This document shows positions 36,327 through 43,966 of a DNA stretch of 64,000 nucleotides, piece after piece. This DNA comes from Chryseosolibacter sp964563295 (GTDB taxonomy: Bacteria > Bacteroidota > Bacteroidia > Cytophagales > Cyclobacteriaceae), in the NCBI GenBank assembly GCA_964563295.1, contig CAZLWX010000001.1, positions 1-64,000 on the forward strand, written 5' to 3'. Each line of letters begins with the position of its first letter. The first letter of the stretch is position 1. The notes below the pieces were generated by a model. That model did not search any database and had not been told where the DNA came from. It worked only from the letters and a program-made list of their open reading frames with translations. A program made the translations under genes and the position numbers.

Positions 36327-36905
36327 CTGAACAGAAGAGATGCGATTGCACGAGTTGGTTTGTTGTTCGGGGGAACATTGGTGGGGGCGGAAGCATTCCT
36401 CGCCGGATGTGCGAAACGTCCCGAGGAAACTGTTGCCTGGATGGATTTTTCACCAGAGACCATTTCATTGCTCGATGAAGTTGGTGAAACCATATTGCCT
36501 GCCACGGCCTCTTCACCCGGGGCTAAGGAAGCGATGATCGGGGAGTTCATGAGGGCTATCGTCAGAGATTGCTACGATGAAAAGGATCAACGCGTATTCA
36601 TGGAGGGCGTATCGAAACTCAACGACGAAGCCCGGGGTAGCTACAGCGATGATTTCGTGAAACTTTCCGCTACAGACAGGCACGACCTTCTTGTTACGAT
36701 CGACAAGGAGGCTCAGGACTACAACAGCACCAGGAAAAAAGACGACCCCAATCATTATTTTACGCTGATGAAGCAACTCACGCTGTGGGGCTATTTTACC
36801 TCGGAAGTCGGTTCCACGAAAGCCCTGCGCTACCTGCCGGTCCCCGGCCGATATGAAGGTTGCATTCCGTATACAAAGGGCGACGGGGCCTGGGCAGCGA
36901 TCTAA
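36327..36905 (+). CDS. Gluconate 2-dehydrogenase subunit 3 family protein (Tat-exported small subunit)
   Basis: 192 aa if read from the CTG at 36327, which gives a twin-arginine signal, [M/L]NRRDAIARVGLLFGGTLVGAEAFLAGC. The conventional TTG at 36360 or 36363 would cut off the RR motif that family members carry. The frame is open back to a TAA at 36318-36320 and holds no ATG, GTG or TTG before 36360. The mature helical domain (FSPETISLLDEVGETILPATASSPGAKEA..) is the family core. It escorts the GMC subunit through the Tat system and helps electron transfer. Cys at the end of the signal may also be lipidated. Confidence 0.85.
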   Translation: MNRRDAIARVGLLFGGTLVGAEAFLAGCAKRPEETVAWMDFSPETISLLDEVGETILPATASSPGAKEAMIGEFMRAIVRDCYDEKDQRVFMEGVSKLNDEARGSYSDDFVKLSATDRHDLLVTIDKEAQDYNSTRKKDDPNHYFTLMKQLTLWGYFTSEVGSTKALRYLPVPGRYEGCIPYTKGDGAWAAI

Positions 36906-36913
36906 TCATCCAC

Positions 36914-36934
36914 ATCTACCGGTAAGGGGTAGAT
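36914..36934 (+). promoter_or_regulatory. 7-bp inverted repeat directly before the rhamnosidase gene
   Basis: ATCTACC (36914-36920) and GGTAGAT (36928-36934) are exact complements around the loop GGTAAGG. It sits 11 bases ahead of the ATG at 36946, so it could be an operator or an RNA hairpin that controls translation initiation. Confidence 0.4.
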
Positions 36935-36945
36935 AGGTGTTTAAT

Positions 36946-39714
36946 ATGACACGAAATCTACTGCAACTGTTTTCGGCCATCCTGGTCTCGCTCACCATTT
37001 CGGCTGCGCCGATCTCCACCTTTTGCCAGTCAAGCTCGCTCCGGCCCGAACATCTGACGTGCGAATACCTGGTCAGTCCGCTTGGCATTGATGCGCAACG
37101 TCCTCGCTTTGGGTGGGAACTGGCGGGCGAAGGTCGCAACCTGCATCAAAGTGCTTACGAGATCATCGTCGCTGACAACGCGAGCGATGCCAGCGATGGA
37201 ACCGGAAATGTCTGGTCCTCCGGAAAGCTTGCTTCAGCGGAACAAAATCAAATCGAATACGGGGGAAAACGGCTCGAACCGTTCACGCGCTATTTCTGGC
37301 GCGTACGGGTCTTTGACGCCGCGGACGAACCTTCCGCCTGGAGTCCGACGGCATGGTTCGAGACAGCTATGTTGCAGGCAACAGACTGGACGTCGAAATG
37401 GATCTCCGATGGATCTGCAAACCCGTCGCGCGATGAAGAATACTACAAATCAGACCCGATGCCTTTGTTCAGGAAGACATTCATGGCGGGGCGGCGTGTT
37501 CAATCTGCCCGTCTTTACATTACTGGCCTTGGGTATTACGAAGCATTCATCAATGGCGAACGGGTCGGCGATCGCGTACTGGATCCGGGCTGGACGACCT
37601 ACCGCAAGCAGGTTTTGTATTCCGTATACGATATCACCAGCATGATCAATAATGGCGACAATGTCATTGCTGTGACGTTGGGCAACGGTTGGTGGAATCC
37701 CCTGCCGTTCAAACTTTTCGGGCGGTGGGATCTCCGGGATTATCAACAGACCGGCCGACCCTGTTTGAGGGCTGAAATCCATCTGCGCTACGACGATAGT
37801 ACAACAGACATCATCGCCACAGATAACAGCTGGTTAACCAGGCGTGGGCCGGTGGTCCGAAATAATGTCTACCTCGGGGAACATTATGATGCACGCCTGG
37901 AAATTGCAGGGTGGAATACACTGCGGCAAAAGACCGACAGCTGGACGAATTCCACGGAAGTGGAAGGGCCGCAGGGAGTATTGACGGTACAAATGCAGCC
38001 ACCCATCCGGGTGACGACGGAACTGCATCCAGTTAGTGTTCGGGAACACAAGCCCGGAGTATTTATCGCGGATTTCGGTCAAAATTTCGCTGGGGTCATT
38101 CAAATCCGTGTAAAAGGTCCCGCCGGGACGAAAATTAATTTCAGGTATGGCGAAGGGTTGTTTGACGACGGCTCATTAAATGTTATGACCACTGTTGCCA
38201 CCCAGATCAAGAAGGGCGGCATCAGGGGCGGGCCAGGCGCCCCCGAGACAGCCTGGCAAGAGGATAGCTACACGCTGAAAGGAAAGGGCCTTGAAACCTG
38301 GTCGCCGCGGTTCACTTTTCACGGGTTCCGGTATGTCGAGATCACGGGGTGGCCGGGAAAGCCAACCATAGACGACATCGAAGGCCTGCGGATGAATTCA
38401 GACCTCGAGCCAAATGGAAAGTTCCTATGCTCCAATGAGTTCCTCAATCAACTGCACGGCGTGGTCCAGTGGACTTTTCTCAGCAACGTTTTCAGTGTTC
38501 AATCGGATTGTCCGGGTCGTGAGAAAATGGGATACGGCGCCGACATTGCCGTTACCGCGAATGCGTTTATGTACAATTACAACATGACGCATTTTTACGG
38601 GAAAACCCTTCACGATTACAGGAATGAACAACGTCCGCTTGGCGGCATGACTGAAATCGCGCCGTTCACGGGTATTGCCGACCGGGGCTATGGCGATCTT
38701 TCCGGACCGCTGGGATGGCAGCTGGTATTTCCCTATCTGCAGGAGCAAATGTACCAGTTTTACGGCGACAAAAGGATCGTTGATGCCAACTACGAGCCGC
38801 TCCAGAAGCAAATCGAATTCCTTAAGTCGCAGGCAAAATACAATTTGTTCTTTTGGGATATCAGCGATCACGAGGCACTCGACCCAAAACCCGAAGGATT
38901 GACCGCTTCCGCGTTTTATTATGCTCATTTGCGTCTCGCGGCGCGCTTTGCGGGCTTATTGGGAAAGAAAGATGATTCGATCGCTTACACCACACTTTCT
39001 CAGCAGGTCAGGCGCGCTATCGTCCGTCAGTATCACATCCCCGGGACGGGAAGATTTGACAACGGCACTCAGTCGGCACAACTGTTTGCCCTATGGTACG
39101 ACCTGACACCGGAAAAAGCCGAGTCGCTTAACGCTTTTTTGTCGGAACTCAAGCGCCACCACGGCCACCTCAGCACGGGGATTTTCTCGACAAAAATGTT
39201 CTTCGACGTGATGCGCGAGAACGACCTCGGCGAAACGGCTTACCAGGTCGTAAACGTCAAAGACTTCCCCGGGTGGAGATATATGCTCGAGAACGGCGCT
39301 ACCACGCTCTGGGAGACGTGGGCTTTTCCCGAGACAGGGCCATCCCGCAATCATCCTATGTTTGGTTCAGTGGATGAGTGGTTCTACCGGTCGCTGCTCG
39401 GCATTAATCCGGGAGCTCCAGGCTTTAGTCACGTGATAATTAAGCCGCAGCCGGCAGGAGACCTCGCATGGGCGAAAGGAAGCTATCGTTCCATCCGTGG
39501 AGAAATTGAAAGCAGCTGGGTACGGAAAGGCGATACGTTCACGCTGAATGTTATGATTCCCGCAAATGTCACCGCTCAGATTTGGGTTCCCTCAAAACCC
39601 GACGCGCCAGTACGTGACGGTGACAACCTGATTTCATCGATTCGCTATGACGGCGGCTATGCGGTAGTTGAGGTAGGATCCGGACAATATTCTTTCCAAT
39701 CAACAACTGATTGA
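36946..39714 (+). CDS. Secreted alpha-L-rhamnosidase (GH78)
   Basis: 922 aa from the ATG at 36946 (a GTG at 36937 is the alternative). Signal peptide MTRNLLQLFSAILVSLTISAA. Domains in order: Ig-like N-domain (LTCEYLVSPLGIDAQRPRFGWEL), beta-sandwich carbohydrate-binding domain with ARLYITGLGYYEAFINGERVGD, a second sandwich, the (alpha/alpha)6 catalytic barrel and a C-terminal sandwich. Catalytic region: VQSDCPGREKMGYGADIAV carries the general-acid Glu, and GATTLWETW holds the partner Glu. It releases L-rhamnose from plant glycosides or polysaccharides in the periplasm or outside. It stands 40 bases after the oxidoreductase small subunit and upstream of rhaD. Confidence 0.95.
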   Translation: MTRNLLQLFSAILVSLTISAAPISTFCQSSSLRPEHLTCEYLVSPLGIDAQRPRFGWELAGEGRNLHQSAYEIIVADNASDASDGTGNVWSSGKLASAEQNQIEYGGKRLEPFTRYFWRVRVFDAADEPSAWSPTAWFETAMLQATDWTSKWISDGSANPSRDEEYYKSDPMPLFRKTFMAGRRVQSARLYITGLGYYEAFINGERVGDRVLDPGWTTYRKQVLYSVYDITSMINNGDNVIAVTLGNGWWNPLPFKLFGRWDLRDYQQTGRPCLRAEIHLRYDDSTTDIIATDNSWLTRRGPVVRNNVYLGEHYDARLEIAGWNTLRQKTDSWTNSTEVEGPQGVLTVQMQPPIRVTTELHPVSVREHKPGVFIADFGQNFAGVIQIRVKGPAGTKINFRYGEGLFDDGSLNVMTTVATQIKKGGIRGGPGAPETAWQEDSYTLKGKGLETWSPRFTFHGFRYVEITGWPGKPTIDDIEGLRMNSDLEPNGKFLCSNEFLNQLHGVVQWTFLSNVFSVQSDCPGREKMGYGADIAVTANAFMYNYNMTHFYGKTLHDYRNEQRPLGGMTEIAPFTGIADRGYGDLSGPLGWQLVFPYLQEQMYQFYGDKRIVDANYEPLQKQIEFLKSQAKYNLFFWDISDHEALDPKPEGLTASAFYYAHLRLAARFAGLLGKKDDSIAYTTLSQQVRRAIVRQYHIPGTGRFDNGTQSAQLFALWYDLTPEKAESLNAFLSELKRHHGHLSTGIFSTKMFFDVMRENDLGETAYQVVNVKDFPGWRYMLENGATTLWETWAFPETGPSRNHPMFGSVDEWFYRSLLGINPGAPGFSHVIIKPQPAGDLAWAKGSYRSIRGEIESSWVRKGDTFTLNVMIPANVTAQIWVPSKPDAPVRDGDNLISSIRYDGGYAVVEVGSGQYSFQSTTD

Positions 39715-39930
39715 GGAACGTGCGACCGACTGCTGACACGACATCAATCGACCGGCCTTCGACGAACGTGAAATTTCATACGGCTGGTCTGCTATCGCGA
39801 TTTTGATCCAAAATGGCTGCTTTGATCGGGAATCCATCTCCACAAATATCGGTGCAACGTGATGGCTACACGTTGAATATTTACGGCGCATAATTGCTGG
39901 CATGGAGTTTTATCTCTTCAACACGGTCTA

Positions 39931-40007
39931 CTTCCATGGTTGTTAATTTCTTACGGATATTAATAACCAGTCGCTGATCCGGATCATACCGGAGTCAGTC
40001 AGGATAG
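39931..40007 (+). ncRNA. Structured RNA unit 1 (riboswitch-like three-way junction)
   Basis: Outer helix P1: CTTCC (39931-39935) with GGA-t-AG (40002-40007). P2: GGTTGTTAAT (39938-39947) with ATTAATAACC (39959-39968), one G-U pair. P3: CTGA-t-CCGG (39974-39982), loop ATCATA, CCGG-ag-TCAG (39989-39998). CAGGA follows. Unit 2 has the same order, the same CTTCCAT, loop ending ATA, asymmetric AG bulge and CAGGA, but different base pairs in the helices, i.e. compensatory change. A terminator follows 10 bases later. No known riboswitch family was recognised; the P3 hairpin resembles P4/P5 of TPP riboswitches, but the CTGAGA pocket is missing. Confidence 0.5.
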
Positions 40008-40017
40008 GAGATCATTT

Positions 40018-40061
40018 AAGGCTCCCCTGAAAAAGGAGCCTTATCTTTTTTCAGGGGAGCC
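40018..40061 (+). terminator. Terminator of RNA unit 1, nested in a 15-bp inverted repeat
   Basis: Inner hairpin AAGGCTCC (40018-40025) / GGAGCCTT (40035-40042) followed by ATCTTTTTT is a standard intrinsic terminator. A second, mutually exclusive pairing joins GGCTCCCCTGAAAAA (40020-40034) to its exact complement at 40047-40061, across the U-run. The same arm thus has two partners, as in attenuators or bidirectional terminators. Confidence 0.75.
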
Positions 40062-40108
40062 AATTTTCACAGTAACGGCACAAACTTTTTATGCTGCATT
40101 ACAGCCTT

Positions 40109-40192
40109 CTTCCATCGGGTCCCCTGACTTCCGCAAGGATTCAGTACCCTCACGTTGACCCGGGTTATACCGGGAGCAACCATGCAGGAAGG
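40109..40192 (+). ncRNA. Structured RNA unit 2 (same design as unit 1)
   Basis: P1: CTTCC (40109-40113) / GGAAG (40187-40191). P2: GGGT-ccc-CTGA (40117-40127) / TCAG-t-ACCC (40141-40149), capped by TCC-GCAA-GGA with a GNRA loop. P3: GTTG-a-CCCGG (40154-40163), loop GTTATA, CCGGG-ag-CAAC (40170-40180). CAGGA at 40185-40189. P3 base pairs differ from unit 1 (GTTG/CAAC against CTGA/TCAG) while unpaired positions are kept, which supports a real fold. Ends 5 bases before its own terminator and 127 bases before rhaD. Confidence 0.5.
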
Positions 40193-40197
40193 TCAAA

Positions 40198-40232
40198 AAG
40201 AAGTTTCTCTAACACAGGAACTTCTTTTTTTT
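40198..40232 (+). terminator. Terminator of RNA unit 2
   Basis: AAGAAGTTTC (40198-40207) pairs with GGAACTTCTT (40217-40226), one U-G pair, and is followed by an unbroken T tract to 40232. It would stop transcription 87 bases before rhaD unless antiterminated. Confidence 0.8.
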
Positions 40233-40319
40233 GTTAAACGCGCCAGCCATTCATATCTTTCATTTCGGGAAAAGCGCGACCTGCGATCGCTGACATCGCA
40301 CTTGCGCATCAAATGAGCT

Positions 40320-42440
40320 ATGAAGAGCGTTGCTGCAACCAGCTTCCTGCATGTGACCTATCTTTGGGATGATGCCACCGCAAGCCGTCTCTCTGGCAGC
40401 GAAGTAGATTTATTGATCTACCGATCAAACCTGCTTGGCTCCGACCTTCGAATTACCAACTTCGGAGGGGGAAACACGAGTTGCAAAACCATGGAGCGTG
40501 ATCCGCTCAACGGAACGGAACGTCAGGTGATGTGGATCAAAGGCTCGGGTGGGGATATCGGAACGCTGACGCGAAAAGGACTGGCAGCTCTGTTCGTCGA
40601 CAGGTTGCAGGCATTGAAAAACCGCTATCGCGGTCTCCAGTACGAAGACGAAATGGTACCCCTCCTGTATCATTGCCTCTATGACCCCGATTCCCGTGCA
40701 CCATCGATCGACACGCCACTCCATGCGTTCCTGCCTTTCCCCCACATTGACCACCTCCATCCCGACGCAGTCATCGCACTGGCCGCAGCCAAAGACGGCG
40801 AAGCCATTGTATCCGATCTGTTCCAGGACAAACTCGCCTGGATTCCCTGGCAGAGGCCGGGGTTTGACCTTGGGCTGAAACTCGAACAATGCTTGCGGGA
40901 AAGCCCGGGCATTTCGGGAATTGTCCTGGGTGGTCACGGACTATTCACGTGGGGCGAAACTGCGAGAGAATGTTATCATAACAGTCTTCAGGTTATTGAA
41001 ACGGCCTCCGCATTCCTGGAGAAAAATGTTGGTAAGAAACGACCACCATTTGGCGGAGTAAGAATAGCCACATCCAAACCGGCGGCTCGGAAAGACCGGG
41101 CGTCAAAGGTCGCTCCTTTACTGCGCGGTTTCTGCTCATCCAACAAAAGAATGGTCGGTCATTTTTCCGACGATCCAAGAGTGCTCGAGTTTGTCGATAG
41201 TAATGACCTGGAACGACTGGCGCGAATGGGAACGAGTTGCCCCGACCATTTCTTGCGAACCAAGATCCGGCCGCTTGTCCTGAACCTCCCCTCCGAAATC
41301 TCGACCGCCGACAGCGATATCAAGAAGCACATTGCTTCACAATTCGAGACATACCGCGAGGAATACCGCCGTTATTACAGCGATCATAAAAAAGCCGATA
41401 GCCCAGGCATGCGCGACCCCAACCCTGTCGTGATCCTTTGGCCGGGAGTCGGCATGTTCACATTCGCAAAAGACAAACCGACAGCACGGGTCAGCGCCGA
41501 ATTCTATATCAATGCCATCAACGTCATGAGAGGCGCGGAAGCCGTTTCCGAATACGTCAGCCTGCCTCTGCAGGAAGCCTTCAATATTGAATATTGGAAG
41601 TTGGAAGAAGACAAACTGCAGCGCATGCCACCGGATAAGCCGTTGACCGGGCGCGTTGCCCTTGTGACGGGTAGCGCGGGCGGCATTGGTAGAGCGGTCG
41701 CGGAAAAATTCATGAAGGAGGGTGCTTGCGTGGTGGTCTGCGACAATGACGAGGCACGGCTTGCGGCATCGCAAGCTGACCTCAGCAAGCAATTCAAGAA
41801 AGATCAGTTCATCACGACCGTGGTCGATGTTACCCAAATGGACAGCATTCGTGAGGCGTTCAATAGGGCGATGATGAATTTTGGTGGATTGGACTTGATC
41901 GTCAACAACGCTGGGATATCGATCTCTCGCGGATTCACTGAATACACCGAGCAGGAATGGGACAAACAATATGACATCCTGGTCAAGGGTCAGTTCCTGA
42001 TATCTCAGGCCGCGGTTCGGGTCATGCAGGCACAGGGGTTCGGTGGAGATATTATCAATATTGTAAGTAAGAACGCGGTAGTCGCCGGACCAAGGAACGC
42101 CGCTTATGGTTCGGCGAAGGCTGCGCAACTGCACATGACGCGACTTATGGCTGCCGAACTCGCCGATGACAAGATACGCGTCAATGCAGTGAATCCCGAT
42201 GCCATCATTTCCGACAGCAAGATCTGGCAGGGCGGATGGGCTCAGGACCGGGCCAAAGCCTACGGTGTTACACCGGAACAGCTTCCTCAGTATTATGCAA
42301 ACAGGACTTTGCTGAAGGAAGTCTTGCAGCCGGCTGATGTCGCGAATGCTGTTTTTGTTTTTGTGTGCGGACTCCTTTCAAAATCCACGGGGAACATGCT
42401 CAATGTAGACGGCGGGCTTACGGGAGCATTTCCGCGGTAA
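40320..42440 (+). CDS. rhaD: Bifunctional rhamnulose-1-phosphate aldolase / lactaldehyde dehydrogenase
   Basis: 706 aa fusion. The N-terminal half (~1-400) is a class II aldolase with RITNFGGGNTSCK, the metal-binding HIDHLHPDAVI and GLFTWGETARECYHN. The C-terminal half (~440-706) is a short-chain dehydrogenase with TGSAGGIGRA (NAD site), NNAGI and catalytic Tyr/Lys in YGSAKAA. The aldolase splits L-rhamnulose-1-phosphate to DHAP and L-lactaldehyde. The dehydrogenase half is taken to oxidise lactaldehyde to lactate, as reported for this RhaD-type (RhaEW) fusion family. Lactate would then enter LutABC encoded 6 kb upstream. Two structured RNA/terminator units precede the gene. It converges with rhaB, one base between stops. 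Confidence 0.94.
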   Translation: MKSVAATSFLHVTYLWDDATASRLSGSEVDLLIYRSNLLGSDLRITNFGGGNTSCKTMERDPLNGTERQVMWIKGSGGDIGTLTRKGLAALFVDRLQALKNRYRGLQYEDEMVPLLYHCLYDPDSRAPSIDTPLHAFLPFPHIDHLHPDAVIALAAAKDGEAIVSDLFQDKLAWIPWQRPGFDLGLKLEQCLRESPGISGIVLGGHGLFTWGETARECYHNSLQVIETASAFLEKNVGKKRPPFGGVRIATSKPAARKDRASKVAPLLRGFCSSNKRMVGHFSDDPRVLEFVDSNDLERLARMGTSCPDHFLRTKIRPLVLNLPSEISTADSDIKKHIASQFETYREEYRRYYSDHKKADSPGMRDPNPVVILWPGVGMFTFAKDKPTARVSAEFYINAINVMRGAEAVSEYVSLPLQEAFNIEYWKLEEDKLQRMPPDKPLTGRVALVTGSAGGIGRAVAEKFMKEGACVVVCDNDEARLAASQADLSKQFKKDQFITTVVDVTQMDSIREAFNRAMMNFGGLDLIVNNAGISISRGFTEYTEQEWDKQYDILVKGQFLISQAAVRVMQAQGFGGDIINIVSKNAVVAGPRNAAYGSAKAAQLHMTRLMAAELADDKIRVNAVNPDAIISDSKIWQGGWAQDRAKAYGVTPEQLPQYYANRTLLKEVLQPADVANAVFVFVCGLLSKSTGNMLNVDGGLTGAFPR

Positions 42441-42441
42441 G

Positions 42442-43884
42442 CTATACCGCCAGGATGTTTAAGAGCCGATCCTTTTGACTATAGGTAAGGGGATCATTCA
42501 CCAGCCAGGCCGCGCCGAGCGCCGCAGCGTGTGGGTGATCCGACACGTAGACCCCCAGGTGCGGGGCCATCCGTTTCAGGCACTCCAGGAACACCGGGTT
42601 ATGAGTAAAACCGCCGACGACAATCAAGTTCGGCACCTGGTGAGCAGGATCGATAAGGTCAAGAGACACCAGTTGCCAACGCGCCAGTTGACGTATCATG
42701 GCGTGATAAGCCTCTTGCGGCGAGGCAAAGGCATCCCAGGACGTTTTTCCAGACTTCAGTTCGGGTAGCGGACCAGTGCCTTCCATCCCGAGTGGAAAGA
42801 TGATGCGCTTCGAATCAACGCTCAGACGGTCATCAATCACCGAATCAAATTTGATCTTTCGATAGAACCCCGGATCAATTGCGAAGGCTTCGGCGATGGC
42901 TTTTACTTGCAAGTCGTGTTCATGCCCGAGAAAAATACGGGAAGCCTTGACCGGGTTGCCTTGACACGTCAGGTAGCAAAGGCAATCCTGCCGGAGTTCA
43001 TCGCGGGTGAGCAGGTCGTGGTTAAAGGGATTAAAGGCAATATTCCATGTCCCGGTTGAAAGAAGCATGAAACGCTCTTTCATGGTTGCCAGATAGGGCA
43101 TCAGAGAAGCTGAGCTGTCGTGAACCCCGATGCCAATGCGCAAACTCCTTCCTGAAAGTCCCGTCATAACCGCGTGGTCAGGCAAGGTTACCATTGGAAA
43201 CAGACGCTGCAATCCCTCCGTCAGGACCCACTGATGATAGTCCTTTTTCTCAAAATCGCAGAGCATCGTATGACATCCCACGCTGGTGATGTCAGCGAAT
43301 ATTTTGCGAGTAAGCAAGAAGCTCAAATACTGTGGCAGATGGAGCGAGGCGTCGATAAATGCAAATAACTCAGGCTTTTCATGTTTTAACCAAAACAACT
43401 GCAGTCCCGAGTTAAGCATACCCAACATCGGGGAAGCTGTAGCGAGGGGAATATCGTCTGACGCGTTGTAGGTCTCATTAAACTTGTTCCTGACCGGGTT
43501 GGGAAAAGGCTTAAGGTAATTGTAAAAAGGAGCCGCGAGCTGGCCATGGCGGTCGAGGTGGACAAGGCTGGCACCGTACGCCGAAACATTCAACGACCCA
43601 ATGCGCTTGTTTGTCCGGAGAAATTCTCCAGTAGTTTTCTTCACCCAGGTAGCGACGCCCGGAATGTCGTCGCAGGCAAAGCCATCGTCGTCGAGGTTCT
43701 CCCGGAATGATTCCGTTCGCTCTTCCACCACATTATACAAAGGATCAAACAGTAAGACCTTTTTTGTGGTTTTGCCGATGTCAAAGATCAACGTGTAACT
43801 TCCTTCCAACAGCCTCGATTTTCCGCTATGCTGGCAAAAAAAACGAAGATAGTCAAGTGCAATAGCATGGCCGGTATTAATCAT
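42442..43884 (-). CDS. rhaB: FGGY-family L-rhamnulokinase
   Basis: 480 aa. The sugar-kinase fold shows YTLIFDIGKTTKKVLLFD at the phosphate-1 region, HDSSASLMPYL (catalytic Asp region), LLSTGTWNIAFN and VVGGFTHNPVFLECL (adenosine motif). It phosphorylates L-rhamnulose with ATP. The ATG at 43884 gives 29 extra residues before the fold begins; a TTG at about residue 27 (LEGSYTLIFD) would give the usual N-terminus, so the start is uncertain. It is the only rhamnose gene on the minus strand, divergent from rhaI with a palindrome between them, and ends one base from rhaD. Confidence 0.88.
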   Translation of the reverse strand: MINTGHAIALDYLRFFCQHSGKSRLLEGSYTLIFDIGKTTKKVLLFDPLYNVVEERTESFRENLDDDGFACDDIPGVATWVKKTTGEFLRTNKRIGSLNVSAYGASLVHLDRHGQLAAPFYNYLKPFPNPVRNKFNETYNASDDIPLATASPMLGMLNSGLQLFWLKHEKPELFAFIDASLHLPQYLSFLLTRKIFADITSVGCHTMLCDFEKKDYHQWVLTEGLQRLFPMVTLPDHAVMTGLSGRSLRIGIGVHDSSASLMPYLATMKERFMLLSTGTWNIAFNPFNHDLLTRDELRQDCLCYLTCQGNPVKASRIFLGHEHDLQVKAIAEAFAIDPGFYRKIKFDSVIDDRLSVDSKRIIFPLGMEGTGPLPELKSGKTSWDAFASPQEAYHAMIRQLARWQLVSLDLIDPAHQVPNLIVVGGFTHNPVFLECLKRMAPHLGVYVSDHPHAAALGAAWLVNDPLTYSQKDRLLNILAV

Positions 43885-43903
43885 GCGACGTCCACTTTCC
43901 TTT

Positions 43904-43918
43904 CGGTCAGGATGACCG
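43904..43918. promoter_or_regulatory. Perfect 15-base palindrome between rhaB and rhaI: candidate operator
   Basis: CGGTCAGGATGACCG is an exact 6+3+6 palindrome in the 82-base divergent intergenic region, 20 bases from the rhaB start and 49 from rhaI. One bound dimer could control both directions. A TACATTTA box (43941-43948) close to TAnnTTTG would serve rhaI. The regulator is not encoded in the window. Confidence 0.5.
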
Positions 43919-43966
43919 TGTTCGAACCATTTCGTTTATTTACATTTAACTGCAAATCCCAAGCAC

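Larger units (their letters stand above)
39715..40319 (+). other. 605-base non-coding gap between the rhamnosidase gene and rhaD
   Basis: No convincing coding frame on either strand. From 39715 to about 39930 I see nothing of note. From 39931 to 40232 lie two RNA-like units, each with its own intrinsic terminator (separate entries). The last 87 bases (40233-40319) lead to the rhaD start without an obvious promoter. Confidence 0.7.

Noticed and set aside
39700..39903. 67-codon minus-strand frame in the rhamnosidase-rhaD gap
   Set aside because: Overlaps the rhamnosidase 3' end, no family, no start signals.
39974..39998. Hammerhead ribozyme core in RNA unit 1 (CTGAT)
   Set aside because: The CUGANGA and GAAA core bases are not present together.
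39931..40180. TPP riboswitch
   Set aside because: The P3 arm looks like TPP P4/P5 (unit 1 has CTGATCCGGATCATACCGG), but neither unit has the CTGAGA element or the TAAT loop core, and the neighbours are not thiamine genes.
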